A DNA stretch of 64,000 nt, taken from positions 62,001-126,000 of the forward strand of contig JAHBWE010000009.1 of the NCBI GenBank assembly GCA_019637155.1, given 5' to 3'. The notes below the pieces were generated by a model, which saw nothing but the letters and a program-made list of their open reading frames with translations, searched no databases and was not told the DNA's origin. The translations under genes and the position numbers were made by a program. Within the stretch, counting starts at the first letter, position 1; the number at the start of each line of letters is the position of its first letter. The DNA is from Labilithrix sp. (GTDB lineage Bacteria; Myxococcota_A; Polyangia; Polyangiales; Polyangiaceae). Shown here piece after piece: positions 35,001 through 42,730 of the stretch.

Positions 35001-35234
35001 AGCCCGCTCGATAGCGAGGGCGCGTGGCCCCCGCTCCACGAGGCGGCGCGGATGGACGCGGAGGAGCGCATCGCCGCCCTCCTCGCGATCGGCGCCGACA
35101 CCCGCCGCCGCTTCGCACAGAAGACCGCCCTCGACATCGCAAAGGAGCACGGCAGCAAACGCGCCATCACGCTCCTCGAGGCAGGCGCCCACACCCCACC
35201 GCGCGCCGCGCGAGGCCTCCCGCGAGACCTCTGA
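32052..35234 (+). CDS. GT-C-type membrane glycosyltransferase fused to ankyrin repeats
   Basis: A 1060-residue product from TTG 32052 (a GTG near 32103 is an alternative). The N-terminal 380 or so residues are a multi-helix GT-C/mannosyltransferase-like region with an early acidic motif (PLDDAWIHQ) and a second in the loop after helix 1. A soluble region follows (about 380-700), then a helix (about 706-725), a stretch encoded by three exact 9 bp repeats (34257-34283), and LLFALGGCARDDD, which looks like a lipobox (Cys757). From about 775 to the end lie seven or eight ankyrin repeats (GQTPLHIIAG, GFTPLHAAA). A palindromic element sits in frame at about residues 164-197. It resembles two genes joined. 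Confidence 0.8.
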   Translation: MPPFLRDLLRHRLRERAVLVAVQCVAIAWFSPGAGFPLDDAWIHQVVARTFAETGTLGFAPDQHGAAATSYLWAALLAINLKVFHVEPTRWALALNVAAAIATGQLLFGLVDRARPEHAEERTWRAVAAVTTLFACVSPNVLWFTTSGMEAMPFVALSLYSTTSGLRPDTPPQTRPSRGARGSLRDRLRGRFWGPGVAAGFGAGVLALLRPEAVPLGGLLVFVSFWRTRDVRAAARVAVPWLAGVALYVGSNLAKTGHALPSTLAGRRWLWFESTAGLGRVDRVLDFLDAWNTRLGSYTFEVGGAVLWVFVAIAAYGAVRLARGKAAGIGLVFVWALFHAAFYALMLPTPGHGGRYQPLTPLLFALCLPLGATFLLGELARIAGLEDAKLGARAALGVLPFVVLAAPVAGSLRKANALAVQHIETTEKGAGFYVKTLPPGNVAAFDIGASTWTSGRRVLDLGGLSDPKIAALLEQGRVSTWLEENEVEWLVLPEAYENVLPDFGDYAWRLHLRENAAIRLEPMRVFETPFERWLPAIKATWNAAPKQVVFRVHYPKGPPPAEVAVVAPAARRPIEDPAAIVPRRDRIVAEHMLAVLDAWSFPLEIHALPKPPPPSFEGRTSCAIAFGGWGFAVAGCRIHASLKTTLFEQAGRYLDAGDMGGAVRAIPHLVASVRRLADPTFHPPLAPLDPPTPGGAEYPASKAGRYGLALFALALVVATGIDLAARRGLRVRRSAASVASVASVSSAAALLFALGGCARDDDVARAVVHGRGAVEQALANGGSPNGSGGRVPILAAAHAGDAHVLALLIEKGADPAVKDANGVDALIITTRDGNPTAAAVVLGALRARGKGVDDKAGPRVRTALQDACAGGNVELVRLLLDANASPNEKDWFGQTPLHIIAGVEGLRAAIIAQLLLQHDADASLTDARGFTPLHAAAMTDNFMLARVLAREPVRVRTPAGETALDVALRYRKDRAAEVLLQAGSPLDSEGAWPPLHEAARMDAEERIAALLAIGADTRRRFAQKTALDIAKEHGSKRAITLLEAGAHTPPRAARGLPRDL
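32541..32640. repeat. In-frame palindromic element inside the GT-C gene (copy 2)
   Basis: Three perfect hairpins lie in a row: 32541-32557 (7 bp stem, loop TTC), 32577-32597 (9 bp stem, loop GGG) and 32596-32610 (6 bp stem, loop TTC). An outer pair CCCCAGA (32565-32571) with TCTGGGG (32626-32632) closes the set. The encoded peptide (Arg/Pro/Gly/Thr-rich) breaks an otherwise hydrophobic membrane region, but the frame is kept. Part of the sequence recurs at 37998-38014 and 23217-23235. Confidence 0.75.
34257..34283 (+). repeat. Three tandem 9 bp repeats
   Basis: GCTTCGGTC is repeated three times exactly and encodes an Ala-Ser-Val run just before the internal lipobox. It lies at the boundary between the membrane and ankyrin parts of the fusion protein. 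Confidence 0.8.
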
Positions 35235-35325
35235 TGAACCGCCCCACCACGAGCGCTCGCCCCCCCGCGCCGCAGCCCGCTCGCGCTTCGCAGCTCGCTC
35301 CCGCGGCGGTGTCGGAGCTCGCGCC

Positions 35326-37008
35326 GTGATGGAGCGGGCACGGCGGCTCGCGAGCCGGGCGCCCTGGGTTTACCCCGCGCTCGTCGTCCTCGTGGCGCTC
35401 GGGCCGGCGCTCTACGCCGTGTACGCGCAGACGTTCGCGACGTTGGGGCGTGATCACGGCATCTTTCAGTACGTCGCGTGGGCGCTGCGGCACGGGGAGC
35501 GCGCGTACAAGGACTTCCACGAGATCAACGGGCCGCTGCCGCACGCGTACTTCATGGGGATGCAGCTCCTCGGCGGGGAGGACGAGCACACGTTCCGCAC
35601 TCTGGACACCCTCGTCCTCGCGACGTCGTGGACGGTCGGCTCGCTCACGATCCCGCGCTGGGCCGGCCTCACCACGACGCGGCCCTGGCTCTGGGCCCTC
35701 GCCGGCCTCGCCGTGCTAGGTGCACAATACACGCGTTACGACTGGTGGCACTCCGCCCAGCGCGAGGCCCTCTACGCCGCGCTCGTGTTCGCGTCGCTCG
35801 CGCTCCAGTCGATCGCGCACACGACGAAGGCGCCGCGCGCCGCGACGCGCGCGCTCCTCGCGGCCGGGTTCTTCGGCGCGCTGCCGTGGTTCGGCAAGCC
35901 GCCTTGCGCGGTGTTCGCGGTGCTGCAGGTGCTCGTCGCGCTGCACGATCGCGCCTCGCTCCCGCTCTCGCTCCGACGCGCCGGCGCGGCCGCGGGCGCG
36001 GGGATCGCGATCGCCGGCGCGCTCATGCTCGCGTTCATGCTCGCGTTCGAGGACCTCGCGCGCGGCGTCGCCATGCTCGCGAAGGTGCCGAAGCTCCACC
36101 ACACGATCTGGAACGAGACCCTCATTGGCTCGTACCGCGCGTACCGCAACTCCGTCACGTTGAACTGGGCGGCGATCTCGCTCGGCGCGTTCCTCGTCAC
36201 GTACCGCGTCTTCCGGCTGCCGCGGCGCGCGCTCCTCGCCGTCGTCCTCCCCGTCGGAGGGCTCCTCGTCTTCTTCGGTCAGGGCAAGGCGTTCCCGTAC
36301 CACCTCCACATGCTCACGCTCGGCGCCGGCGTCGCGCAGCTCGTCGTCGTCGCCGCGATCGCGCGTGTCGTCCAGGACCCGGAGACGCCGCGGCGCGCGG
36401 AGGTCGCGCTCGCCGGCGCCGCCCTCGCGCTCGGGCTCGGCGCGAAGGCTTGCGTCGAGTCGCTCCACTGCGCGGCGTTGGACCGGCGCTGGATGTCCGC
36501 CGGCGCGACGCCGGAGCTCCGCCGCTCGCGCGCGTACTTCGAGGCGTTCGGCTGGGGCGACTTCTTCGCCAACGACCTCCGCGACGCCGCCGCGTACGTC
36601 GCGTTCAAGACGACGCCGGACGAGCGGGTGCAGATCTACGGCTTCGACCCGTACTTCCTCTTCCTCGCGAAGCGCAAGAGCGCCTCACCCGTCCTCTACG
36701 GCTTCGAGCTGAACGTGGACGCCGCGCTCGAAGGCGGCCCCGGCGCGCGCCCCGACGCCGAGCTCTCGCAGTGGCTCCGCGACTACCGCGACGAGGCAGA
36801 AGCGCTCGTGCTCGCCACGGTCGAGGCGTCTCCCCCCGCTGCATTTGCGCTCTTCGATCGCGCCCCCTTCACGTTCCCGCCCAACGCGGAGAAGGACTTC
36901 GCCGCGCACTGCCCGCGCTTGTTTGCCTTCCTCGAGCGGCATTACGAGCGCGGCCCCACCTTCGGCACGGTGCGGCTCTGGATGCGACACGACGTCATGG
37001 CACGTTAG
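35326..37008 (+). CDS. GT-C-type polytopic membrane protein
   Basis: A 560-residue product starting at GTG 35326 (ATG 35329 alternative). About ten membrane helices fill the first 370 residues, with the loop after helix 1 holding LGRDHGIFQY and, further on, HEINGPLPHAYF. This layout is typical of GT39-like or dolichol-phosphate-sugar-dependent transferases. The C-terminal 180 residues are soluble and carry QIYGFDPYFLF. It follows the GT-C/ankyrin gene in the same direction with a 91 bp gap. Sugar and acceptor are unknown. Confidence 0.82.
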   Translation: MMERARRLASRAPWVYPALVVLVALGPALYAVYAQTFATLGRDHGIFQYVAWALRHGERAYKDFHEINGPLPHAYFMGMQLLGGEDEHTFRTLDTLVLATSWTVGSLTIPRWAGLTTTRPWLWALAGLAVLGAQYTRYDWWHSAQREALYAALVFASLALQSIAHTTKAPRAATRALLAAGFFGALPWFGKPPCAVFAVLQVLVALHDRASLPLSLRRAGAAAGAGIAIAGALMLAFMLAFEDLARGVAMLAKVPKLHHTIWNETLIGSYRAYRNSVTLNWAAISLGAFLVTYRVFRLPRRALLAVVLPVGGLLVFFGQGKAFPYHLHMLTLGAGVAQLVVVAAIARVVQDPETPRRAEVALAGAALALGLGAKACVESLHCAALDRRWMSAGATPELRRSRAYFEAFGWGDFFANDLRDAAAYVAFKTTPDERVQIYGFDPYFLFLAKRKSASPVLYGFELNVDAALEGGPGARPDAELSQWLRDYRDEAEALVLATVEASPPAAFALFDRAPFTFPPNAEKDFAAHCPRLFAFLERHYERGPTFGTVRLWMRHDVMAR

Positions 37009-37026
37009 TGGCTTCGGCCGAGGCTC

Positions 37027-37947
37027 ATGCGTGCCTCGGTCCTCCTCGTCGTCCTCCCGTTCCTCGCGTGCGCGGCCACCGCCTCCAACGACGACGGCGA
37101 CGATCGCACCGCCGCGCCCGGCGCCCTCCCGGTCAACGGCGGCGGCGCGTCGGGCTCCTCGAACACGCCGCTCGTCCGCGACGCCGGCATCCATCCGCCA
37201 GCCGATCCCGACGTCGACCTCGAGACGATCGCGACGTCGTGGAACGGCAAGGCGCGGAGCTACCTCCTCGCCCGCCCGCGCGACTACGACCCGAACCGCC
37301 GCTACCCGCTCGTCATGATGTTCCACGGAAACCCGAGCACCAAGGAGACGCTCCGCAAGCAAGCGCCCTTCGAGCTCGGCTCGCGCCGCGACGCCGTGCT
37401 CGTGTACCCCGACGCGGCCGGCGGCGGCTGGGACCTCTTCGCGCCCCCGGCGACGAACAAGGACATGGACTGGATCCGCGCGCTCCCGCAGGAGATCGCG
37501 GAGCGCGTGAGCGTCGACCTCGAGCGCGTCTACGGCTTCGGCTTCAGCGGCGGCGGCTTCTTCGTCTCGCAGATGGCGTGTCTGTTCGGCGACTTCTTCC
37601 GCGCGATCTCGGTCAACGCCGGCGGCGCCCCCGACGGCAAGGAGGCCGGCCTCGAGCGGAAGTCGAACCAGTGTTACGTGTGCCCCGGCGGCCCGGTCCC
37701 CACCCTCTTCGCGCACGGCAACAACGACGGCCGCGTCCCGAAGACCTCCGCCGCCTTCGCCGCCAAGTGCGCCGCAGAGTCGAACCGCTGCACGACGAAC
37801 GAGGTGAAGGTCCCCACCACCGAGTCCTGCACCCGCGCCGACGCCTGCGCCGCCCCGGTCGAGCTCTGCATCATCCCCAACCTCGGCCACGACCCGTGGC
37901 GCGAGACGTTCACGAAGAGCTGGGCGTTCTTCCAGAGCGCGCCTTGA
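37027..37947 (+). CDS. Lipoprotein alpha/beta-hydrolase (LpqC/PHB-depolymerase-like esterase)
   Basis: A 306-residue lipoprotein: signal peptide with Phe-Leu-Ala-Cys (Cys15) and a Gly/Ser/Asp linker. The esterase core (about 70-300) has the oxyanion strand MMFHGNPS, the nucleophile elbow GFSGGG, the acid in HGNNDGRVP and the catalytic His in NLGHDPW. Six Cys in the C-terminal half suggest disulphides. The family cleaves polyester or feruloyl/acetyl esters on polysaccharides. It lies 18 bp after the GT-C gene and may act on the same glycan. Confidence 0.88.
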   Translation: MRASVLLVVLPFLACAATASNDDGDDRTAAPGALPVNGGGASGSSNTPLVRDAGIHPPADPDVDLETIATSWNGKARSYLLARPRDYDPNRRYPLVMMFHGNPSTKETLRKQAPFELGSRRDAVLVYPDAAGGGWDLFAPPATNKDMDWIRALPQEIAERVSVDLERVYGFGFSGGGFFVSQMACLFGDFFRAISVNAGGAPDGKEAGLERKSNQCYVCPGGPVPTLFAHGNNDGRVPKTSAAFAAKCAAESNRCTTNEVKVPTTESCTRADACAAPVELCIIPNLGHDPWRETFTKSWAFFQSAP

Positions 37948-37997
37948 AAACCAATCTGGCGGCGCTGCGTTGGTATCGTCACGTCCATGAACCTCCT

Positions 37998-38014
37998 GCC
38001 CCGACACCCCACCC
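37998..38014 (+). repeat. Dispersed palindromic repeat, partial copy 3
   Basis: GCCCCGACACCCCACCC is identical to 32551-32567. The left arm of the hairpin is missing, so this is a truncated copy. It lies 43 bp before the stop of the lower-G+C metalloprotease gene, at the edge of the compositional change. Confidence 0.65.
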
Positions 38015-38056
38015 GAATCGGGATGCCGGAACAGAGAGCTGAGTTCACCAATACCG

Positions 38057-39856
38057 TCAGTGCAACTCGCTACTCGGAATGTCGCACCAGTTGAGTGCCA
38101 CCGACCATTCCCACCCACTAAACTGGCCATTTACGTCCGCCAAGTCCACCCATTTCTGACCGCCCTGCACATCATGGCAAACGAGGTCATCTCGACCGTC
38201 GCCATTGACGTCGCCGATAAAGAGCCTTGCAGTTCGGTGATTGCAGCCCGCCCCCACTCGAGACCAGTCGTGCCACGCGAAGGTGCCGGTCGCGCTCGCG
38301 TAGTCGATAAAAAGATTCCCACTCACGGTATCGTGACAGAGAAGGTCGTCGCGACCATCGCCATTGAAATCACCGATATGCAGCTCGGCCCCCGGATGAC
38401 TGCACCAGCCCAGCGCCGTCGTAAAATCATTAAAACTGTTGAACTGACCAGCTGAGTCGGCGTAGTCGATCCAGCGGTAGCCGTTGTCTAGCCCGGTGCA
38501 GAGAAGGTCGTCGCGACCGTCACCATTGAAATCGCCGACCATAATTCGAGTGTCAGGGCTATTGCAGCCGGCAGATGGGCGAGACCATGTGGAGGCTCCT
38601 AGCTGCCCAGAGGCACCTGTGTACCATACCGAATGGCCGCCACCGACAATATCGTGACAAAGAAGGTCGTCACGACCGTCGCCATTGAAGTCGCCAACGA
38701 AGAGTCTGCCAGAGGAACTATTGCAGAACGGCGTGCTCGTCGACCAATCGGCTCCGGCAAGTTGACCATTCGTGTCAGCGTAGTCTATCCACTTCCAACC
38801 ATTACCGATATCATGACATAGCAGATCTTGACGACCGTCGCCGTTGAAGTCTCCCTTGAATAGCCGTCCCGAGAAGTGATTGCAGAACGCGGCCGCGCTG
38901 GCCCAATCACCACCTTGAAACTGACCGGACGCGTTTGCATAGTCAATGAACTTGTAGCCGTTCTCGAGGTCGTGGCAGAGCAAGTCTGCACGCCCATCTC
39001 CATTGTAGTCGCCCAGTTTCGCTCGGTCTCCGTTTTTCGCGCCATATAGACGCTCTGTACCTCGCCGGTCGAGCGCCGAAAGGTTTGCGCCATTGGTTCC
39101 GCCCACGCCAGGATCCGCACACCAATTCACTAGCCCGTCCGAGTCCCACGGCCCGTATGTAGCATTGCCGACCCAAGAGTCGACGGGCGACGTACAGGAG
39201 GATGGCTTGCCGGGACGATTCTGCTCGTGCACGTATCCAAGCACATGGCCAAATTCGTGGAGTACGACGCGTCGAATGCACTCATCACGACTAACCAGTG
39301 GGGTGGTACCGACGGAACATTGGTTCCATTGAAGTACCATGTTCGAGTTTGCCCGGAGATCGAGTCGCAATACTAGATTGCAGGTCTGCGTGCTTGTACA
39401 CCACGATGGCGTTTCCGGACTGCGAACGACTCTCATCGTGTCAGTCCCCACGCCCGGTGTCCCATAGTCCGCACGCCTGATTCTGAGCGTTCCGGGAGTA
39501 TTCCCCACGGGGCACGTTCCCCATCCGGTGAATGCGACTGCCGAAACTGCTGACCAAGAACGTTGCCCGCGGACGGCTTGTCGAATCAGGAGCTGATCGC
39601 CCGGAGCGAATGCCCCACCCGCGGTGTCCCAGCAAACGGGAATTTGTTGCCGCTGCTGCAGAGGCCAAACCCAATTGGTATTGTAGTAAAACTGCTGCGT
39701 CGTCGTACCAAGGGTCACATCGTCATCCGCTGAAATCGCAGGATCGACGATCGTAACACAGCCGGCCAATAGCACTGTGCTCGCGACTAGCACGCTCATC
39801 GCGAGACTCTTCCACAACCCTATCATCACCGTTGACTGTGCGTGTTTGCTCATCAT
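38057..39856 (-). CDS. Metzincin-type metalloprotease lipoprotein with six FG-GAP repeats
   Basis: A 599-residue secreted lipoprotein: signal with Leu-Leu-Ala-Gly-Cys (Cys33), a zinc-protease domain (about 70-270) with HEFGHVLGYVHE (200-211, the HExxHxxGxxH metzincin pattern), then six repeats of GDFNGDGRDDLLCHD type (about 280-599). The repeats are FG-GAP/VCBS-like calcium-binding units that likely form a propeller. It probably degrades external protein. Codon use is clearly unlike the neighbours: many A/T third positions and lower G+C across the whole gene. This suggests recent horizontal acquisition. It starts at ATG 39856; ATG 39853 is possible. Confidence 0.88.
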   Translation of the reverse strand: MMSKHAQSTVMIGLWKSLAMSVLVASTVLLAGCVTIVDPAISADDDVTLGTTTQQFYYNTNWVWPLQQRQQIPVCWDTAGGAFAPGDQLLIRQAVRGQRSWSAVSAVAFTGWGTCPVGNTPGTLRIRRADYGTPGVGTDTMRVVRSPETPSWCTSTQTCNLVLRLDLRANSNMVLQWNQCSVGTTPLVSRDECIRRVVLHEFGHVLGYVHEQNRPGKPSSCTSPVDSWVGNATYGPWDSDGLVNWCADPGVGGTNGANLSALDRRGTERLYGAKNGDRAKLGDYNGDGRADLLCHDLENGYKFIDYANASGQFQGGDWASAAAFCNHFSGRLFKGDFNGDGRQDLLCHDIGNGWKWIDYADTNGQLAGADWSTSTPFCNSSSGRLFVGDFNGDGRDDLLCHDIVGGGHSVWYTGASGQLGASTWSRPSAGCNSPDTRIMVGDFNGDGRDDLLCTGLDNGYRWIDYADSAGQFNSFNDFTTALGWCSHPGAELHIGDFNGDGRDDLLCHDTVSGNLFIDYASATGTFAWHDWSRVGAGCNHRTARLFIGDVNGDGRDDLVCHDVQGGQKWVDLADVNGQFSGWEWSVALNWCDIPSSELH

Positions 39857-40281
39857 TACCCCTCGGATGCAATGGCAGCGGCGCTGCCGTCAATTGGTTG
39901 TCTCAGTCCAGCAGCGGGTCGCTGGGTGGGTGAGTAGCGCTTCCGATCGCGAGCGAGCCGCCGACATTCGGTCGGCACCGGTCGGCACCAGTAAATGTTG
40001 CAGCCGGCATGCCCACTCAATCATCGCGAGGTTCAAAGTTGCCCACGATTCCCCGATCTAGTTATCCGTCCCTCCCCATGCCGCAAGACCGTACGGCGGT
40101 CGTCGCGGGGTAGAGGATTCCTACCGCAGCACCACATACACGTCCACCACCAATTCATTGAATTGATCACTTTGATCGTTTTGACTGCACGAATGCGCAC
40201 ACTGGTGCGCCATCGCAGCGCAGGAGTATGCAGGAGCTTGCATCTGGCAAGGCGTTGCGGCTCATCCTGTTGGAAGCTGGT
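39857..40281. other. Gene-free lower-G+C stretch
   Basis: I see no convincing gene in these 425 bases. They include a tandem CGGTCGGCAC pair (39969-39988) and, in an A/T-rich pocket, the palindrome AATTCA-T-TGAATT (40152-40164), which could be an operator. The promoter of the metalloprotease gene should be here. Composition matches that gene more than the flanking glycan genes. Confidence 0.55.
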
Positions 40282-41001
40282 TTAGCTCTTGGTCGCCGCG
40301 ATAACTACGTGCGGATATGGAAACACGTCCGGGACGCGCACCATGCGGATGCGGAAGCGAGGCGCTCGAGAGCGAAGCCAGTCGCGGTGGTGGCGGTAGC
40401 AGAGCGGCTCGTTACAGCCGACCATCACGCGATCGAGGAGGCGTATGAACTCCACGCCGAAGGCGGGCTCGGTCGTGATCTCCTTGATGACTCAGAGCGC
40501 CGCGCGGGGCGAGGAGATCGCGAAGGCGCTCGAGGAGCGCGATCTGATCCGCCTCCGGGATGTGGTGCATCAGGTCGAGGACGTACGCGCCCGCGAACTT
40601 GCCATCGAGCTTCACGTCGCGCGCGTCGCCCGCGAAGTACTCGTTCTGCGCGAGGCCGATGTGGTCCGCCACCCGGCGCGCCATCTCGATGCGCGTGGCG
40701 TTCGGATCGACGCCGAGGATGCTGAGCTCCGACTGCGTCTGCGCGAAGTACGCGGAGAGAGGCCGAAGCCGCAGCCGATGTCGAGGATGCGTCCCTCGTC
40801 CGGGAGGAGGAGGTCCATGACCGAGAGGAGCTTCGGCCGGAGGATCGAGAAGCGGATCGTCGGGTACGTGCGCTCGACGAACGGGAGCTCGCGCACGATG
40901 TTCGCGATCCCGCGGACGCCGTAGACCTCGGGCTCGTGGCAACGCTTCGGGCGCGGAGTCGAGAGCGGCTCGTGACCGCGCTCGACCTTCGACTCGTTCA
41001 C
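40282..41001 (-). pseudogene. Decayed SAM-dependent methyltransferase (paralogue of 41896-42648)
   Basis: Reads as a second copy of the intact methyltransferase two genes upstream. It keeps MDLLLPDEGRILDIGCGFGL, DPNATRIEMARRVADH, LDLMHHIPEADQ and a C-terminal VRVPDVFPYPHVVIAATKS. Compared with that copy it carries at least four indels: one base lost near 40752-40757, one gained near 40490-40495, then losses of two and one bases close to the 3' end. No single frame covers it, so it is inactive. Its old ATG at 41001 overlaps the stop of the FkbM-type gene (ATGA), the arrangement of a former operon gene. Confidence 0.85.
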
Positions 41002-41837
41002 GCGTGCGCCGTCGGCTTCTTGTCGTAGATGGCGACGCCGCAGTGCGGGTCCTCCGAGATGACCTTGCGGAGCGTGAAGCCGTGCTCGGCGAGGAGCGCG
41101 TCGATCGCGTCACGGCCGTTCACCCATTTGTGCCACTCGATGACGAGGCGATCGGTGATCGAGAGCGCCTCCGCCGAGTTCTTGATGAAGTCCGACTCGA
41201 AGCCCTCGATGTCGACCTTCATCAGATCGATGCGCGCGTCCCCGGCGATCTTCCGCCACTCGCCGAACACGTCGACGGCGGGCACCGTGACCGGCTTGCT
41301 CTCGCCCTTCGCCGGGACGTCCGGGTTGAGCACCGGCTGCGCCGACGACGCGACGTTGGAGGGGTTCACGAAGAAGGTCGCCTCGCTCACGTCGCGCGGG
41401 TAGCCCACCACGCCGAACTTCACGTGCACCTTCCCGAGCGCGTTGTGGTCAGCGTGCCAGCGCGACTCCTCCGCCATCTGCTCGTTCCCGTCGACGACGA
41501 GGCCGATCATGTCGCGGCGCCCCGTCTCCTCGACCGCAAATAGCGGGAAGTAGCCGACGTTCGACCCGAGGTCCATGAACGTGCGGATCTCCTTCTCCTC
41601 GAACGCCTCGCGATAGATGCCGCGCTGGAAGATCTCGTCGGCAATGAGCAGGCTCTCGAGGAAGCGGACGCGGTACTCCATTCCGGTCCGCTTGAGGCGG
41701 CGCTTCATCGGGATGACGGTGAGCGCCCGCGACGCGATCTGCTGGACCCGGAAGAGCTTGATCGCTTTGTGCACCACGGGCATCCCCGCGAGCTTCGTGA
41801 TCCACGTCGGCTTCGAGTTGGTCGGAACGCCCAGCAT
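40998..41837 (-). CDS. FkbM-family methyltransferase
   Basis: A 279-residue SAM methyltransferase: FMDLGSNVGYFPLFA (motif I, about 92-106), VDGNEQM, and the FkbM-type segment DLMKVDIEGFESDFIKNS (about 203-220) with VIEWHKW after it. FkbM-like enzymes O-methylate sugars or polyketides; in this glycan region a sugar target is likelier. A hydrophobic/basic N-terminal 45 residues may associate with membrane. It lies between an intact class I methyltransferase gene and its decayed copy, all on the minus strand. Confidence 0.88.
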   Translation of the reverse strand: MLGVPTNSKPTWITKLAGMPVVHKAIKLFRVQQIASRALTVIPMKRRLKRTGMEYRVRFLESLLIADEIFQRGIYREAFEEKEIRTFMDLGSNVGYFPLFAVEETGRRDMIGLVVDGNEQMAEESRWHADHNALGKVHVKFGVVGYPRDVSEATFFVNPSNVASSAQPVLNPDVPAKGESKPVTVPAVDVFGEWRKIAGDARIDLMKVDIEGFESDFIKNSAEALSITDRLVIEWHKWVNGRDAIDALLAEHGFTLRKVISEDPHCGVAIYDKKPTAHA

Positions 41838-41895
41838 CTCGCGCGCACCTTAGCACTCCTCGGCAGCCGAGAACGAGGCGGGCGCGAGCTGGGCT

Positions 41896-42648
41896 TCATC
41901 CCAGCTTGGTGGCGGCGATCACGACGTGCGGGTACGGCATCACGTCGGGCACGCGCACGGCGCGGACCTTGAAGCCGAGCCGCTCGAGGATGGCGCCCCA
42001 CTCGCGGTGGTGGCGGTAGCAGAGCGGCTCTCGCCAGCCGACCATGAGGCGATCGAGCAAGCGCGTGAACTCGAGGCCCACCGTCGGCTCGGTGGTGATG
42101 TCCTTGATGACGAGGACGCCGCGCGGGGCGAGCATGTCGCGAATGCGCTCGAGGAGCGCGACCTGATCCTCCTCCGGGATGTGGTGCATGACGTCGAGGA
42201 CGTACGCACCAGCGAACTTGCCATCGATCTGCACGTCCCGCGCGTCACCTGCGACGTACGTGTTGCCTACGCCGACCTCGGCCGCGACGCGTTTCGCCAT
42301 CTCGATACGCGCGGCGTTGGGATCGACGCCAAAGATCTGTCGGTCGGGCTGCGTCTGCGCGAAATACGCGGCGAACAGGCCAAAGCCGCACCCGATATCG
42401 AGAATGCGCCCCTCGTCCGGGAGGAGGAGGTCCATGACGCTGAGGAGCTTCGGCCGCATGATCGCGAAGCGGATGGTCGCGTAGGTGCGCTCGACGGCCG
42501 GGAGCGCGCGCACGATCTTCGACATCGCGCTGACGCCGTAGATCTCCGGCGCGTCGTAGCGGCGCTTCGTCGGAGCGGGCCCGCCGGAGAGCACGCGGAT
42601 GAACCTGCTCGAAAGAGGCTCGCGCTCCGCCTTTGCTTCGTTCTCCAT
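41896..42648 (-). CDS. Class I SAM-dependent methyltransferase
   Basis: A 250-residue enzyme with motif I DIGCGFGLFAAYF (about 84-96), the acidic loop VDPNAARIEM, GDARDV and the post-I strand DVMHHIPEEDQ. No membrane segment is seen. Acceptor unknown; its position between GT-C genes suggests a glycan or lipid-linked sugar. It is the intact member of a duplicated pair (see the pseudogene at 40282-41001). It diverges from the GT-C gene at 42731 with an 82 bp gap. Confidence 0.88.
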   Translation of the reverse strand: MENEAKAEREPLSSRFIRVLSGGPAPTKRRYDAPEIYGVSAMSKIVRALPAVERTYATIRFAIMRPKLLSVMDLLLPDEGRILDIGCGFGLFAAYFAQTQPDRQIFGVDPNAARIEMAKRVAAEVGVGNTYVAGDARDVQIDGKFAGAYVLDVMHHIPEEDQVALLERIRDMLAPRGVLVIKDITTEPTVGLEFTRLLDRLMVGWREPLCYRHHREWGAILERLGFKVRAVRVPDVMPYPHVVIAATKLG

Positions 42649-42730
42649 GCCCGGCCGCTTACCATGGCTCCCCGCAGGGGCCTACCTCGGCAACCTCGAC
42701 GGGGCTCTGGCGGTCGGCTAGCGTCGCGCC

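Noticed and set aside
35478..38042. An 854-residue plus-strand frame over the GT-C and esterase genes
   Set aside because: Arg/Ala-rich shadow of two well-supported genes in other frames, without domains.
40152..40164. AATTCA-T-TGAATT as an operator or attachment site
   Set aside because: A short palindrome in an A/T-rich pocket is not enough; no matching second site or integrase gene was seen.
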